Source: a candidate division FCPU426 bacterium (GTDB taxonomy: Bacteria > Oederibacteriota > Muellerivitia > Muellerivitales > DAHXKG01). Taken from it: a stretch of DNA of 64,000 nucleotides. The stretch is from contig DAHXKG010000001.1 of NCBI GenBank assembly GCA_027366525.1, positions 1 through 64,000 on the forward strand. Reading direction: 5' to 3'. Below, piece after piece: positions 52,649 to 62,065 of this stretch (its first letter is position 1; each line of letters opens with the position of its first letter). The notes beneath the pieces are model-generated. The model ran no database searches. It was given only the letters and a program-made list of their open reading frames with translations, and was not told where the DNA came from. The position numbers were made by a program, and so were the translations under genes.

Positions 52649-53070
52649 ATTTTCCTCATATTTTTTGACGATTGATCATGCAATAATTTAAAAGAATTTG
52701 TAATACTCTCTTTCGCAGCCTTTTCGGCTTCCAGCGTCAATGTTTTTAAATCCATTTCATGTTGATGTGAACCCACACTAAATAGCATTGGTAAATTTAT
52801 ACCCGTTAAAATAGCCATTTTTTCATTATCGACCATCTTAGAAGCAATATTAAAAGGAGTTCCTCCTAATATATCTACTAACACCAATATTCCATTATTA
52901 GGGCTCAACGCTTCAATTGCAACCGATATCTTTCGCTGCAATGTTTCTGGTGAATCTTCTGATAATAAACTAATAGCTTTTATTTTTTTTGGTTCTCCCA
53001 TAATTAATTTAAAAGCTTCCAAAAAAACATCTGCTAAGTTTCCATGTGTAATAATTATCACACCGATCAT
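52645..53070 (-). CDS. PTS mannose-family EIIA component
   Basis: 141-residue cytoplasmic protein. His9 in IIITHGNLADVFLEA is the phosphorylation site, and LVDILGGTPFNIA is the family's second motif. The fold is that of ManX EIIA. In this cluster it is a separate protein from EIIB, unlike the fused E. coli ManX. It follows the yvcK-like gene by 23 bases. Confidence 0.94.
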   Translation of the reverse strand: MIGVIIITHGNLADVFLEAFKLIMGEPKKIKAISLLSEDSPETLQRKISVAIEALSPNNGILVLVDILGGTPFNIASKMVDNEKMAILTGINLPMLFSVGSHQHEMDLKTLTLEAEKAAKESITNSFKLLHDQSSKNMRKI

Positions 53071-53093
53071 AATCTAGAACCACACCTCATATT

Positions 53094-54356
53094 TTATCGT
53101 ATTAGCATTTTTACAATTGCTTTGCTTAATTTTTCAGGACTATGCCGAACAAAATTTTCTCGATTTAATAAATTAGCACGAACTAATTTAGGCCCTAAAG
53201 ATTCCACTTCTTTTTGATCAATAATTACTGGTTCTTGTTTGAATTTCAAATATCGATTCAGAAGATAAGAAGGCACCGTCTCCTTATTTGCTAAAACATA
53301 ATGAATGAAATTTGTCGAAGTATGCGCCAGCAAAGCTCTAACATGGTCGGATACGCGAAACGCATCGGTTTCACCAGGTTGTGTCATAACATTACAAACA
53401 TATATTTTTATCGCACGTGCAATTGCAATCGTTTCTGATACTTCTTTAACCAACAAATTTGGGAGAATACTTGTAAATAAACTTCCAGGTCCTAAAACTA
53501 TAGCATCTGCATTCAGAATAGCTTTCAAAACAGCCTTATTGGGATGTACAGACGTTTCTTTTAGCATTAATTGGGCAATCGGAACTTTACTTGCGGAAAT
53601 ATTAGTTTCGCCTGTGATAATTTTTCCATTTGCAAGCTTGGCTTGAAGCGTCATTGAATCAAATGTAACCGGCATAACCGTTCCTCGGCTTGCTAAAACT
53701 TTACTAGACTCTTCTACTGCTCTCCCAAAATCGCCTGTAATTTCTGTCATCACCGTAATAAATAAATTTCCAAAACTGTGCCCCTTTAAATCTCCATGCC
53801 CGTGAAACCGATATTGAAAAAGATCTTTTAAAAGATCCTCTTGATCCGCCAAAGCAACAATGCAATTTCGAATATCTCCTGGAGGTAAAATATTAAAATG
53901 TTTTCTCAGTCTTCCTGAACTTCCTCCATCATCCGCCACCGTTACCACTGCAGTTAAGTTGCTAGTAAACGTTTTTAACCCAAAAAGAACATTCGGAAGA
54001 CCTGTGCCTCCTCCTACAACTACAATTTTGGGGCCACGTTTTAATTTTGCACGTTCATAAGCAATATTTAAAAATTCCTTTTCTCGTTTGGGCAATAGAA
54101 TAGTTAATATGGCATATTGCGATCGTCGGACTGAAAAAACTACACCTGTAATTCCCAAAAAAATAAAAAGGAAGTCTACAAATTTTAATTTTTTTACATT
54201 ATTTGAAAATCGTTGAATCCAACCCGTTCGGTAGTGAAATCCCGTTAATTGTTGACCCATGTACCCAGACATTCCCACACCGATAACAATTACAGACAAT
54301 GCCAAAAGGAACAGCCACCTTTTAAGACGGATTCCAGGATAAAGCCACCGAAACAT
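53094..54356 (-). CDS. YvcK/CofD-like gluconeogenesis factor with membrane anchor
   Basis: 420 residues. From about residue 100: VVVGGGTGLPNVLFGL, VTVADDGGSSGRLR, PPGDIRNC, and FGNLFITVMTEITGD are the YvcK/CofD nucleotide-sugar-binding blocks. Bacillus YvcK binds UDP-GlcNAc and controls carbon flow and wall synthesis. The first 80 residues add two membrane helices (about 13-31 and 58-75), absent from Bacillus YvcK, so this copy should be at the inner membrane. It abuts hprK and the PTS genes. Confidence 0.88.
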   Translation of the reverse strand: MFRWLYPGIRLKRWLFLLALSVIVIGVGMSGYMGQQLTGFHYRTGWIQRFSNNVKKLKFVDFLFIFLGITGVVFSVRRSQYAILTILLPKREKEFLNIAYERAKLKRGPKIVVVGGGTGLPNVLFGLKTFTSNLTAVVTVADDGGSSGRLRKHFNILPPGDIRNCIVALADQEDLLKDLFQYRFHGHGDLKGHSFGNLFITVMTEITGDFGRAVEESSKVLASRGTVMPVTFDSMTLQAKLANGKIITGETNISASKVPIAQLMLKETSVHPNKAVLKAILNADAIVLGPGSLFTSILPNLLVKEVSETIAIARAIKIYVCNVMTQPGETDAFRVSDHVRALLAHTSTNFIHYVLANKETVPSYLLNRYLKFKQEPVIIDQKEVESLGPKLVRANLLNRENFVRHSPEKLSKAIVKMLIR

Positions 54357-55370
54357 TTAGACGGGAGCCTTTAACACATGAGATTTTGTTCTGTGTTTCG
54401 ATTTTTGCATTGACTCATTTTGTAACAATTTATTGACGCGATCTGAAAATTCTTGTGCTGTAAAATACCCCAGTTTTATTAATCGATGATTCATTGCCGC
54501 AACTTCAATAATGACTGCTAAATTTCTTCCTGGACGAACCGGTATAACTAAAAAAGGAAGTGATACATCTAAAATATTATAATATTTTTGAGTGAGCCCT
54601 AATCGATCATATTCTCTTCGATTATTCCACTCTTCCAGTTGGACAACCAACTCAACACGTTTTTTATCACGAACAGCACCGGATCCAAACAAACTTTCAA
54701 TATTTATAATACCCAATCCACGAATTTCCATATGATGTTTTAAAATTTCAGAACATGATCCCATTAATAATTGACTTGATAAACGTTTAATATACACCAT
54801 ATCGTCTGCAACTAAACGATGCCCTCTTTCCACTAAATCTAAAGCACACTCACTTTTCCCAATACCCGAATCACCCAAAATTAATACCCCAACACCATAA
54901 ACGTCTAAAAGAGTACCATGCGTCGTTGATTCAGGAGCAAATTTTTCCTCTAAAAACGTAGAAATCTCCGAAACAAATTTCGTGGTAGGTATCGTAGTCA
55001 AGAAAACAGGTATTTTTTTTTCTTTAGCTTGACGCAGCAAACCTGGATGAGGTTTCATTTTATGTGTAAATATTATGCAAGGAATTGAATATGACATGAT
55101 TTTTTTTAAAATTTTTTCACGTTGAAGAGATGAGAGAGTATATAAATAATCGCGCTCTGTTTTTCCAAGGATCTGAACTCTTTCAAAAGGGAACCACTTA
55201 AACCAACCTGTTAAGGCCATCCCCATCCGGTTAATATCTACCCCAACAATATATCTTTGTGTCATATCTGATTCAGAAGTAAGGGGTGTTAACTTAAGAC
55301 GAATTTTAGCTTCTTGAAAAAAATTCTCTACTGAGAGCTTTTTCATCGATAAAAATTCCATTTCCGACAA
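54357..55370 (-). CDS. hprK: HPr kinase/phosphorylase
   Basis: Phosphorylates and dephosphorylates Ser46 of HPr in response to glycolytic state. 337 residues: catalytic His151 in HGTLLDVYG, P-loop GDSGIGKSE (166-174), ERGHRLVADDMV, and the HprK signature MEIRGLGIINIESLFG. The first in-frame ATG at 55370 has two more ATG codons within nine residues, so the exact start is uncertain. With HPr carrying the Ser site, a full HprK-HPr switch is present. No CcpA is seen. Confidence 0.95.
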   Translation of the reverse strand: MSEMEFLSMKKLSVENFFQEAKIRLKLTPLTSESDMTQRYIVGVDINRMGMALTGWFKWFPFERVQILGKTERDYLYTLSSLQREKILKKIMSYSIPCIIFTHKMKPHPGLLRQAKEKKIPVFLTTIPTTKFVSEISTFLEEKFAPESTTHGTLLDVYGVGVLILGDSGIGKSECALDLVERGHRLVADDMVYIKRLSSQLLMGSCSEILKHHMEIRGLGIINIESLFGSGAVRDKKRVELVVQLEEWNNRREYDRLGLTQKYYNILDVSLPFLVIPVRPGRNLAVIIEVAAMNHRLIKLGYFTAQEFSDRVNKLLQNESMQKSKHRTKSHVLKAPV

Positions 55371-55389
55371 ATCAAACTATAAATGAAAA

Positions 55390-55854
55390 TTAATATTTTA
55401 ATTTTTCTTCATCCTGTATAATCTTAATTACCTCATCAGATGATTTAACCCCAAGCAGCGATTTCCTAAAATACTTGTCTTTTAAAAGGCTAGAAATACG
55501 TGCTAAAGCTTTCAAATGTGCTCCAGCAGCTCCTTCAGGCGCAACTAGTAGAAAAAAAATATTAACTGGCTCGCCATCTAGGGCCTCAAAACTAATACCT
55601 TCCTTTGACAAACCGAATGCAGCTTGAAGTTCAAGAACTGTATCAGACTTACCATGAGGAATCGCAATGCCCTGTCCTATTCCCGTTGATCCCAATTCTT
55701 CTCGTTCAATGAGTGCCTGAAATAACTTTTTTTTATCTTTTATTTTATTAGTCTTAAAAATCAATTCTACTAGTTCTTTGATAACATCCTTTTTGGTTTT
55801 AGACTCCAAATTAATCTTAATTGCATCTTTAGACAAAAGACTTGATATCTCCAT
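55390..55854 (-). CDS. ptsN: PTS EIIA-Ntr
   Basis: 154 residues from ATG 55854, preceded by AGGAGG with a 5-base gap; a longer frame upstream would overlap hpf and is not supported. The phosphorylated His lies in GIAIPHGKSDTV. FFLLVAPEGAAGAHLKALARIS is the family core. It belongs to the fructose/nitrogen EIIA family and here sits directly between hpf and hprK. In proteobacteria PtsN links PEP supply to nitrogen and K+ control; no EI-Ntr or NPr is seen, so the general EI/HPr may phosphorylate it. Confidence 0.92.
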   Translation of the reverse strand: MEISSLLSKDAIKINLESKTKKDVIKELVELIFKTNKIKDKKKLFQALIEREELGSTGIGQGIAIPHGKSDTVLELQAAFGLSKEGISFEALDGEPVNIFFLLVAPEGAAGAHLKALARISSLLKDKYFRKSLLGVKSSDEVIKIIQDEEKLKY

Positions 55855-55879
55855 ACCACCCTCCTGAAGATTTTGGAAC

Positions 55880-56425
55880 TTAAGACTCAGGTTCGATCCA
55901 CCCAATATTTTTATCTTTTCGTCGATAAACCACATTGGGTTTTTCTGTTTCCGCATTCTGGAAAATTAAAAAATCACTATCAGACACCACAAGTTGAGCT
56001 ACTGCTTCTTCAACCGTCATGGGTTTCACACTGTACTGTGTTGATCGAATAATTTTAGGTTTGGAGAGTTTTTCATCATCACTCAAGAAAGCTTTAGAGT
56101 CATCCATTTTGAATTTTTTAATATTTTGATTCTCGCGACGTTTTTTAACTACACGTTTTTTTTGTTTAGAAGCTTGTCGTCCTAATCGTTGAATAGAAGC
56201 ATCAATAGATTGATACATATCCCTCGATATCCCGCGCGAACTTAACTGCATTTTCCCAATCAATAATGTTAATTCACAAATATGTGACTTTTTTTCAAAA
56301 TTTAGAATGACACGAGCTTCAGTAATTTTCCCAATGTATTTTTCTAAATGATAAATTTTCTTTTCAATATATTCTTTTAAAGCCTCAGTTAAAACTTCAT
56401 GGCGACTTGTAATTAAAATATGCAT
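55880..56425 (-). CDS. hpf: Ribosome hibernation factor, long form
   Basis: 181 residues from ATG 56425 (GGGAA six bases upstream). The N-terminal ~100 residues form the ribosome-binding domain (MHILITSRHEVLTEALKEYI). A Lys-rich linker precedes a C-terminal dimerisation domain with KPMTVEEAVAQL and FLIFQNAETEKPNVVYRRKDKNIGWIEP, typical of long HPF that makes 100S ribosomes. Long HPF is the form of most phyla outside the enterobacteria. It is located between rpoN and ptsN as in Proteobacteria. Confidence 0.94.
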   Translation of the reverse strand: MHILITSRHEVLTEALKEYIEKKIYHLEKYIGKITEARVILNFEKKSHICELTLLIGKMQLSSRGISRDMYQSIDASIQRLGRQASKQKKRVVKKRRENQNIKKFKMDDSKAFLSDDEKLSKPKIIRSTQYSVKPMTVEEAVAQLVVSDSDFLIFQNAETEKPNVVYRRKDKNIGWIEPES

Positions 56426-56532
56426 ATAATTCCCAAAATATTTAAAAATAAATTTTAATTTTAACACTCGGATAAATAAAGTCAATCAAATCTTGAACAT
56501 TAATAAAAACAACCTTCTAGTAGTGGATGTTG

Positions 56533-58017
56533 TTATATTTTTTTTCGATAACGCGCAGCCGGAATTTTTAACATTTCACGATATTTAGCAACTGTTCTAC
56601 GCGCAATCATCACACCTTTTTTCCGAAGCCACTCCATAATTTTTTGATCTGAATAAGGTTTCCCCGAAGGTTCCGAAATGAGCAACTCATGGATCATATC
56701 TTTGACACTCCTGGATGAAATGTCCACACCTGTATCTAATTCTAAACTGCTAGTAAAAAAATACTTAAGTTCAAAAAGTCCACGTGGTGTTTGAACATAT
56801 TTATGCGTCGTTACTCGACTAATGGTTGATTCATGCATTCCAATTATTTCTGCAATTTGTTTTAATGTTAACGGTTTTAAATATGAAATACCTTTTCTTA
56901 AAAAATCTTCTTGGATTTTAAAAATGGCTTCCCCTACACGAAAAATAGTTTTTCGCCTTTGCTCAATACTTTTGATCAACCAAAGAGCTGATTGAATTTT
57001 TTTTTCTAAAAACTTTTTTGTTTCAACATCTTTCATATAAACTTTATCTTTTATCAATTTTCTGTAATATTGAGAAATATGCAAATTGGGAATTTCTCCA
57101 TCATTTAACTCAACCACATATCTTCCATCAATCTCCTGAACCCAAAGGTCCGGAACTACATTTTGAACAATCTCACTCGAAAAATTTCTTCCGGGTTTTG
57201 GCTCTAATTTTGATATTAATTTCAGCACTTCGCGGAACTCTTCATCCGTCCACTTCGATTCATTTAAAATGGCTGAATATTTTTTTGAAATTATATTTTC
57301 AAAGTGGTTCAAAATTAACTGATAGGCTTTATTTGCTAGGGTGCCCTTTTTCTCTCTTAGTTGAATCAGCAAGCACTCTCTTAAATTTCTTGCTCCAATA
57401 CCTGCAGGATCCATGGTTTGAATAAGATTGAGTATTTTTTTTATTTTTTGAAATTTAATTTTCTGCAAATTAAATATTTGATCAATTGGATATTCCAAAT
57501 ATCCATTTTCATTAATATTCCCAATAAGAATTTTTGAAATCCATTGTTCTTCATTCGTAAGCGGATATAATGCCAATTGTGCTTTTAAATGGTCCGACAA
57601 TGTTAAAGCATGCTTAACAAACTGATTGGAATACTTATCCGCTTCAATTTCTTCTTGCTCTTGAAATTCAGAAGGATACGTCGAATCATCGGCCTCACTC
57701 AAGTCAGAATAAAAAGAAAGAAAATCTTGATCATGCAATGAATTCTTAGATATTTCTTGACACAAATCAACAGATCGGCGTTCTTCTGTAATTTTATCAA
57801 AGGCGTTTTTGCGATCACCCTCCTTAATGTCTTCAACACTCATTTGGCCTATGTCAACTTCCTCTACCTCAAGCACAGGATTCTGCTGCATTTCTTGATC
57901 TATCCATTCTTTCAATTCCAAAGTAGATAGTTGAAGAATTTTCATTGCCTGCTGAAGCATCGGCGTCATTACCAACCGCTGTTGGAGGCGTTGAGTTAAT
58001 TTGAAGTCCTGTGACAT
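56533..58017 (-). CDS. rpoN: RNA polymerase sigma-54 factor
   Basis: About 494 residues. The Gln/Leu-rich region I (RLQQRLVMTPMLQQAMKILQ) binds activators. The core-binding part follows, and the C-terminal RpoN box (ARRTVAKYRE) reads the -24 element. I take ATG 58017, which has AGGAG upstream; a GTG 12 bases earlier overlaps that sequence. rpoN serves the glnA promoter found in this window. The neighbourhood lpt-rpoN-hpf-ptsN mirrors E. coli, with three genes inserted before rpoN. Confidence 0.96.
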   Translation of the reverse strand: MSQDFKLTQRLQQRLVMTPMLQQAMKILQLSTLELKEWIDQEMQQNPVLEVEEVDIGQMSVEDIKEGDRKNAFDKITEERRSVDLCQEISKNSLHDQDFLSFYSDLSEADDSTYPSEFQEQEEIEADKYSNQFVKHALTLSDHLKAQLALYPLTNEEQWISKILIGNINENGYLEYPIDQIFNLQKIKFQKIKKILNLIQTMDPAGIGARNLRECLLIQLREKKGTLANKAYQLILNHFENIISKKYSAILNESKWTDEEFREVLKLISKLEPKPGRNFSSEIVQNVVPDLWVQEIDGRYVVELNDGEIPNLHISQYYRKLIKDKVYMKDVETKKFLEKKIQSALWLIKSIEQRRKTIFRVGEAIFKIQEDFLRKGISYLKPLTLKQIAEIIGMHESTISRVTTHKYVQTPRGLFELKYFFTSSLELDTGVDISSRSVKDMIHELLISEPSGKPYSDQKIMEWLRKKGVMIARRTVAKYREMLKIPAARYRKKI

Positions 58018-58082
58018 AACCAGTGCCACTCCTACATAAAATAAATTCTCCTTAAATTATACATTCATTTTCACAATAAATA

Positions 58083-59312
58083 TTATTGAGTATTTTCAGA
58101 TTGAATATTTTTTCCATTGTTCCACTGATTAATCCAGAAATCCAAATTAAAAGCTTTTGGATATTGGACTGGTTGAGGAGCAATTTTTTTCCCATTTTTC
58201 AATGTTAAAATAATAGTTTTAAAGTTTTCGGGATTATCTAATGGATTATCGGTATAAATGCCTAAATCAGCAAATTTACCTACCTCCAAGCTTCCAACTT
58301 GCTCTTGACATCCTAATGCTTCCGCAGCTTGAATCGTAGAAATACTTAAGCACTCCAATAAACTTAACCCTGCTTGCCTTAAATCTTTCCATTCTTCTAC
58401 TGAAACTCCAAATGGTAAAAATGGATTGCCCGCATCTGTCCCATAAATAATTTTCCCCCCTAAATTCAAAAATCGTTCTAGATTGCCCAATGCCTGCTTA
58501 TATCCTGATTCAAATCCAAGATAACAATGGTGTCCAAACGGATGAGCTTCTTTTTTTTTCCATTCACAAGCCCATCCCCAGTGAGCATGGATCGTCGGTA
58601 CAATTCGTATACCTTTTAAAATAGCTTCCTTCCATAGATCATCTGAAACAGGTCGTGCAGGAATATGAGCTAATTCATCTACCGACCCTTTCAAACAAAG
58701 TTCAAAATCTTTTTCGTTAGTTAAATGCGCCGTTACTTTTTTCCCTAAGTCATGGGCCATTGTTGTAATAGCCTTTATTTCCGTTTCAGACAAACATGGT
58801 CCCAATTCATTTTCCAATCCAATTTTGATGACATCAATTCCTAAACTATCCAGCCATTTCACTTTTTCTTGGGCTTGAAATCGTCCTTTAACTAAAAGAG
58901 AGATTTGAGAATTCCATAATTGCGTTGGATATCCTCCAGGACAGGTTAATATTGGGCCCGAAAAATAAACCCGTGGAGATAATGTCTTGCCACTTAATTC
59001 TTGATGTTTACATTCTAGTCCATGGAATGGATCTGATGCCAAATCACGTATTGTAGTAACGCCATTTCTTAAAAAACTTTCTAAACTTCCGTGGTGATCA
59101 AAACAGTGAACATGCAAGTCAATAAGCCCTGGAATAATATATGCATCTTTAACATCTAAAATCTCAGCAGCTTGAAAACTCGGTGCACTCTGTTGTAGGC
59201 CAACATAATTAATTTTACCATGATCAATTAAAAGAACACCTTTGGGTATCGGAGATGGGTGTCTGCCATCATAAATCATGGCATTAACAATGGCTAGTTG
59301 AACTGAAATCAA
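58083..59312 (-). CDS. Amidohydrolase-family metal hydrolase
   Basis: 409 residues of the urease-type metallohydrolase superfamily. PGLIDLHVHCFDHHG has the metal-binding HxH. Further motifs are NGVTTIRDLA, KVTAHLTNE (His), DELAHIPARPV (His) and IIYGTDAGNPFLPFG (Asp), followed by the composite C-terminal beta domain VGKFADLGIY. It resembles imidazolonepropionase/prolidase-like members, but the substrate is not predictable. It lies between rpoN and ino1; a link with inositol or lipid metabolism is not implied by sequence. Confidence 0.85.
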   Translation of the reverse strand: MISVQLAIVNAMIYDGRHPSPIPKGVLLIDHGKINYVGLQQSAPSFQAAEILDVKDAYIIPGLIDLHVHCFDHHGSLESFLRNGVTTIRDLASDPFHGLECKHQELSGKTLSPRVYFSGPILTCPGGYPTQLWNSQISLLVKGRFQAQEKVKWLDSLGIDVIKIGLENELGPCLSETEIKAITTMAHDLGKKVTAHLTNEKDFELCLKGSVDELAHIPARPVSDDLWKEAILKGIRIVPTIHAHWGWACEWKKKEAHPFGHHCYLGFESGYKQALGNLERFLNLGGKIIYGTDAGNPFLPFGVSVEEWKDLRQAGLSLLECLSISTIQAAEALGCQEQVGSLEVGKFADLGIYTDNPLDNPENFKTIILTLKNGKKIAPQPVQYPKAFNLDFWINQWNNGKNIQSENTQ

Positions 59313-59370
59313 CCTAACACTCTAAAAAAATTTATTTCAAAAATATAATCCAATTTTTCAAAAACCATAT

Positions 59371-60474
59371 TTAAACTTTAACTGGAGTTTCAACCTTTTG
59401 ATATTTTTCAATAAATGTATCAACTAAATCTCTGGCTTCAGAATCAGAATATTGAGTCGGAGGGCTTTTAAAAAAATAAGCTGATGGAGCTTCAATTGCA
59501 CCCTTTAATCCAGCATTTAAAGCAAGCTTACAGCACCGAATGGCATCAATCGCAACGCCTGCACTATTGGGTGAATCCCAAACTTCCAATTTTAAATCAA
59601 TTTGCACTGGTATATTTCCAAATTCTCTTCCTTCCATTCGAATATGGCACCATTTCCTATCTTGAAGCCATGGAATATAGTCCGAAGGACCAATATGAAT
59701 ATTTTCGTCATCAATAGGATGTGAAAGTTGACTCACAACCGCTCCTGTTTTAGATATTCTTTTCGATTCTAGCCTGTCGCGTTCTAACATGTTTTTAAAG
59801 TCCATATTCCCACCAAAATTCAATTGGTAGGTACGATCCAAAGTGACGCCTCGATCCGAAAACATTTTTGCTAATATCCGATGCGTAATTGTTGCTCCAA
59901 CCTGGGCCTTAATGTCATCGCCTAATATAGGAAGACCTGCATCAAAAAATTTTTTAGCCCAAGTAAGATTAGATGCAACAAATACAGGCATACAATTCAC
60001 AACACCAACTTTGGCTTCTAACGCTTGTGTCATATAAAAATGAGCAGCTTCTTCACTGCCAACGGGTAAATAATTTACTAAAATATCTGTGTGGGTGTCG
60101 CGCAGTATCTTCGAAACATTTACCGGCTTCTCGGAAGATTCTTTAATCGTTTCACGATAATATTTTCCAAGTCCATCATAAGTAGGCCCACGATAAACAT
60201 GTGCATTGAGTTTTGTAACATCTGAAAACTTTATTGTATTATTTATGGGTGAAAAAATAGCATCCGATAAATCTCGTCCCACTTTTGCATCATCAACATC
60301 AAACGCACATGAAAACTCAATATCGCCAACATGATAATCGCCTACCTTAACATGCATAAGTCCTGGAACCATTGCGTCATCTTCAACATTTTTATAATAG
60401 GTTACACCTTGTACTAAGGACGACGCACAACAACCCACACCAACAACTGCAACTCGAATTTTTGACGATACCAT
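59371..60474 (-). CDS. ino1: Inositol-3-phosphate synthase
   Basis: NAD-dependent synthase converting glucose-6-phosphate to myo-inositol 3-phosphate. 367 residues, the actinobacterial/archaeal length. The NAD site is [44 protein letters not shown] and [11 protein letters not shown] are family blocks. The gene lies 140 bases upstream of the amidohydrolase's side and directly follows a CDP-alcohol phosphotransferase gene in the same direction, suggesting inositol is used for a phospholipid. Rare but known in LPS-bearing bacteria. Confidence 0.94.
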   Translation of the reverse strand: MVSSKIRVAVVGVGCCASSLVQGVTYYKNVEDDAMVPGLMHVKVGDYHVGDIEFSCAFDVDDAKVGRDLSDAIFSPINNTIKFSDVTKLNAHVYRGPTYDGLGKYYRETIKESSEKPVNVSKILRDTHTDILVNYLPVGSEEAAHFYMTQALEAKVGVVNCMPVFVASNLTWAKKFFDAGLPILGDDIKAQVGATITHRILAKMFSDRGVTLDRTYQLNFGGNMDFKNMLERDRLESKRISKTGAVVSQLSHPIDDENIHIGPSDYIPWLQDRKWCHIRMEGREFGNIPVQIDLKLEVWDSPNSAGVAIDAIRCCKLALNAGLKGAIEAPSAYFFKSPPTQYSDSEARDLVDTFIEKYQKVETPVKV

Positions 60475-60617
60475 GAATTCCTCCTCACAAATTAAACGCT
60501 TATTATTTTTAATATCTAATTCACAAAAAAATCAAGCTTTTTTAACTCATTTTAACTTTTAAACTATTAAATTGATCATACTGTCTTTCATCATCTTCAA
60601 TTTCATGCAACTACTTG

Positions 60618-61202
60618 CTATTGCATGCATTGCCAATTCCAAACAATGCGCTGAATTATAGTTATTAATGATAGAACCATTATAATCCATAAAATAAATA
60701 TTACGTAGTTAGTCAATAATCCTATGCTTAAAAGCAAAACCCGACCAGTTCTCGGTAATACTCCAACCTTACATTCTACTCCTAATCCTTCTGCACGAGC
60801 TCGAGTATAAGACACCATCTGTGATAGCAAACAAACTATAAATGTCAAAATTAATGCCACAAATTGTTGATTTTGATAAAAAAAAACAATAAGTCCTAAA
60901 AAAATCAGTGCTTCTGAAAACCGATCAGCTGTTGAATCCCAAAATGCCCCAAATTTTTTATATAAATTATGGTTGCGAGCTGTGGCCCCATCTAAAATAT
61001 CAAAAAAACCTGATACCAAAATGGTTATTCCCGCCATCAGTAAATTTTGCTTTATTAAGAAAAACAAAGCGAATATTGAAATAAATAACCCAACGGATGT
61101 AATCATATTCGGAGAAACTTGGCTCATTAAACACACTTTAGTTAATGGTAATAACCATTGATCGATTTTTTTTTTCCACGTTAGCTGATCTTTTTCGCTC
61201 AT
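60618..61202 (-). CDS. CDP-alcohol phosphatidyltransferase
   Basis: 194-residue inner-membrane enzyme. The signature D-x2-D-G-x2-A-R-x8-G-x3-D-x3-D is intact: DILDGATARNHNLYKKFG followed by FWDSTADR. Six hydrophobic segments are expected. Members make phosphatidylglycerol phosphate, phosphatidylinositol phosphate and related lipids. Sequence alone does not fix the alcohol, but the adjacent inositol-phosphate synthase makes phosphatidylinositol-phosphate synthase the best guess. PgsA remains possible. Confidence 0.87.
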   Translation of the reverse strand: MSEKDQLTWKKKIDQWLLPLTKVCLMSQVSPNMITSVGLFISIFALFFLIKQNLLMAGITILVSGFFDILDGATARNHNLYKKFGAFWDSTADRFSEALIFLGLIVFFYQNQQFVALILTFIVCLLSQMVSYTRARAEGLGVECKVGVLPRTGRVLLLSIGLLTNYVIFILWIIMVLSLITIIQRIVWNWQCMQ

Positions 61203-61253
61203 GATTGAAGCTTTTCCATTAAATTATTGTAAGACCTTTATACCTCAAAAATT

Positions 61254-61988
61254 TCAAAGTGAAAACCGCTCGCCTAGGTAAATTTCTCGTGCTTTTTTGC
61301 TAGCGGCTAAACTTTTAGCTGTTCCAGACAATAAAATTCTCCCCTCAAACATAATATATGCACGATCTACTATCGAAAGTGTTTCTCGAACATTATGATC
61401 CGTAATAAGTACACCAATCCCTTTAGATCTTAAAAAACGAATGATACCTTGAATATCTTGAACGGCGATGGGGTCAATTCCCACAAAAGGTTCATCTAGA
61501 AGGATAAAGGTTGGTTGTAAAACTAAAGCTCTGGCTACTTCTACTCGACGGCGTTCTCCACCCGAAAGGGTATACGCTTTTTGTTTAGCTAAATGAGTAA
61601 CATTTAGTTCCTTTAAGAGTTCCTGCAATTTTTGTGATCGCTCCAACGGTGAAAGCCGCATCAGCTCCAAAACAGCCATTAAATTTTCTTCAACAGTCAA
61701 TTTTCTAAAAATAGATGGTTCTTGAGGTAAATAGCTAATGCCAAGTCGAGCTCGTTTATACATCGGCAAGTATGTTAAATCCTGCACTTCTCCATTTTCT
61801 TCAAAAAAGACATAGCCTTTGGTCGGAGGTACTAATCCAGTGGCCATATAAAATGTTGTGGTTTTACCAGCTCCGTTAGGTCCTAATAACCCAACCACCT
61901 CCCCTTGATTCACCTCAATAGAAACTTGATTTACAATTTTACGCTTATTATAAACTTTGGACAAATGATGTAATTTTAATATTTTCAT
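61254..61988 (-). CDS. lptB: LPS export ABC transporter ATPase
   Basis: 244-residue ABC ATPase powering LPS extraction by LptFG. Walker [14 protein letters not shown]-loop [17 protein letters not shown], signature [15 protein letters not shown], Walker [14 protein letters not shown] and the LptB-typical ending [20 protein letters not shown] are all seen. It follows lptA after 77 bases. LptF and LptG are not in the window. Confidence 0.95.
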   Translation of the reverse strand: MKILKLHHLSKVYNKRKIVNQVSIEVNQGEVVGLLGPNGAGKTTTFYMATGLVPPTKGYVFFEENGEVQDLTYLPMYKRARLGISYLPQEPSIFRKLTVEENLMAVLELMRLSPLERSQKLQELLKELNVTHLAKQKAYTLSGGERRRVEVARALVLQPTFILLDEPFVGIDPIAVQDIQGIIRFLRSKGIGVLITDHNVRETLSIVDRAYIMFEGRILLSGTAKSLAASKKAREIYLGERFSL

Positions 61989-62065
61989 CTTCTTCGCTCT
62001 TTAACTTTTCATTCACCAAAAACAATGAATTTTGAATTAAGACTATTTTAAACGCATCAATTACT

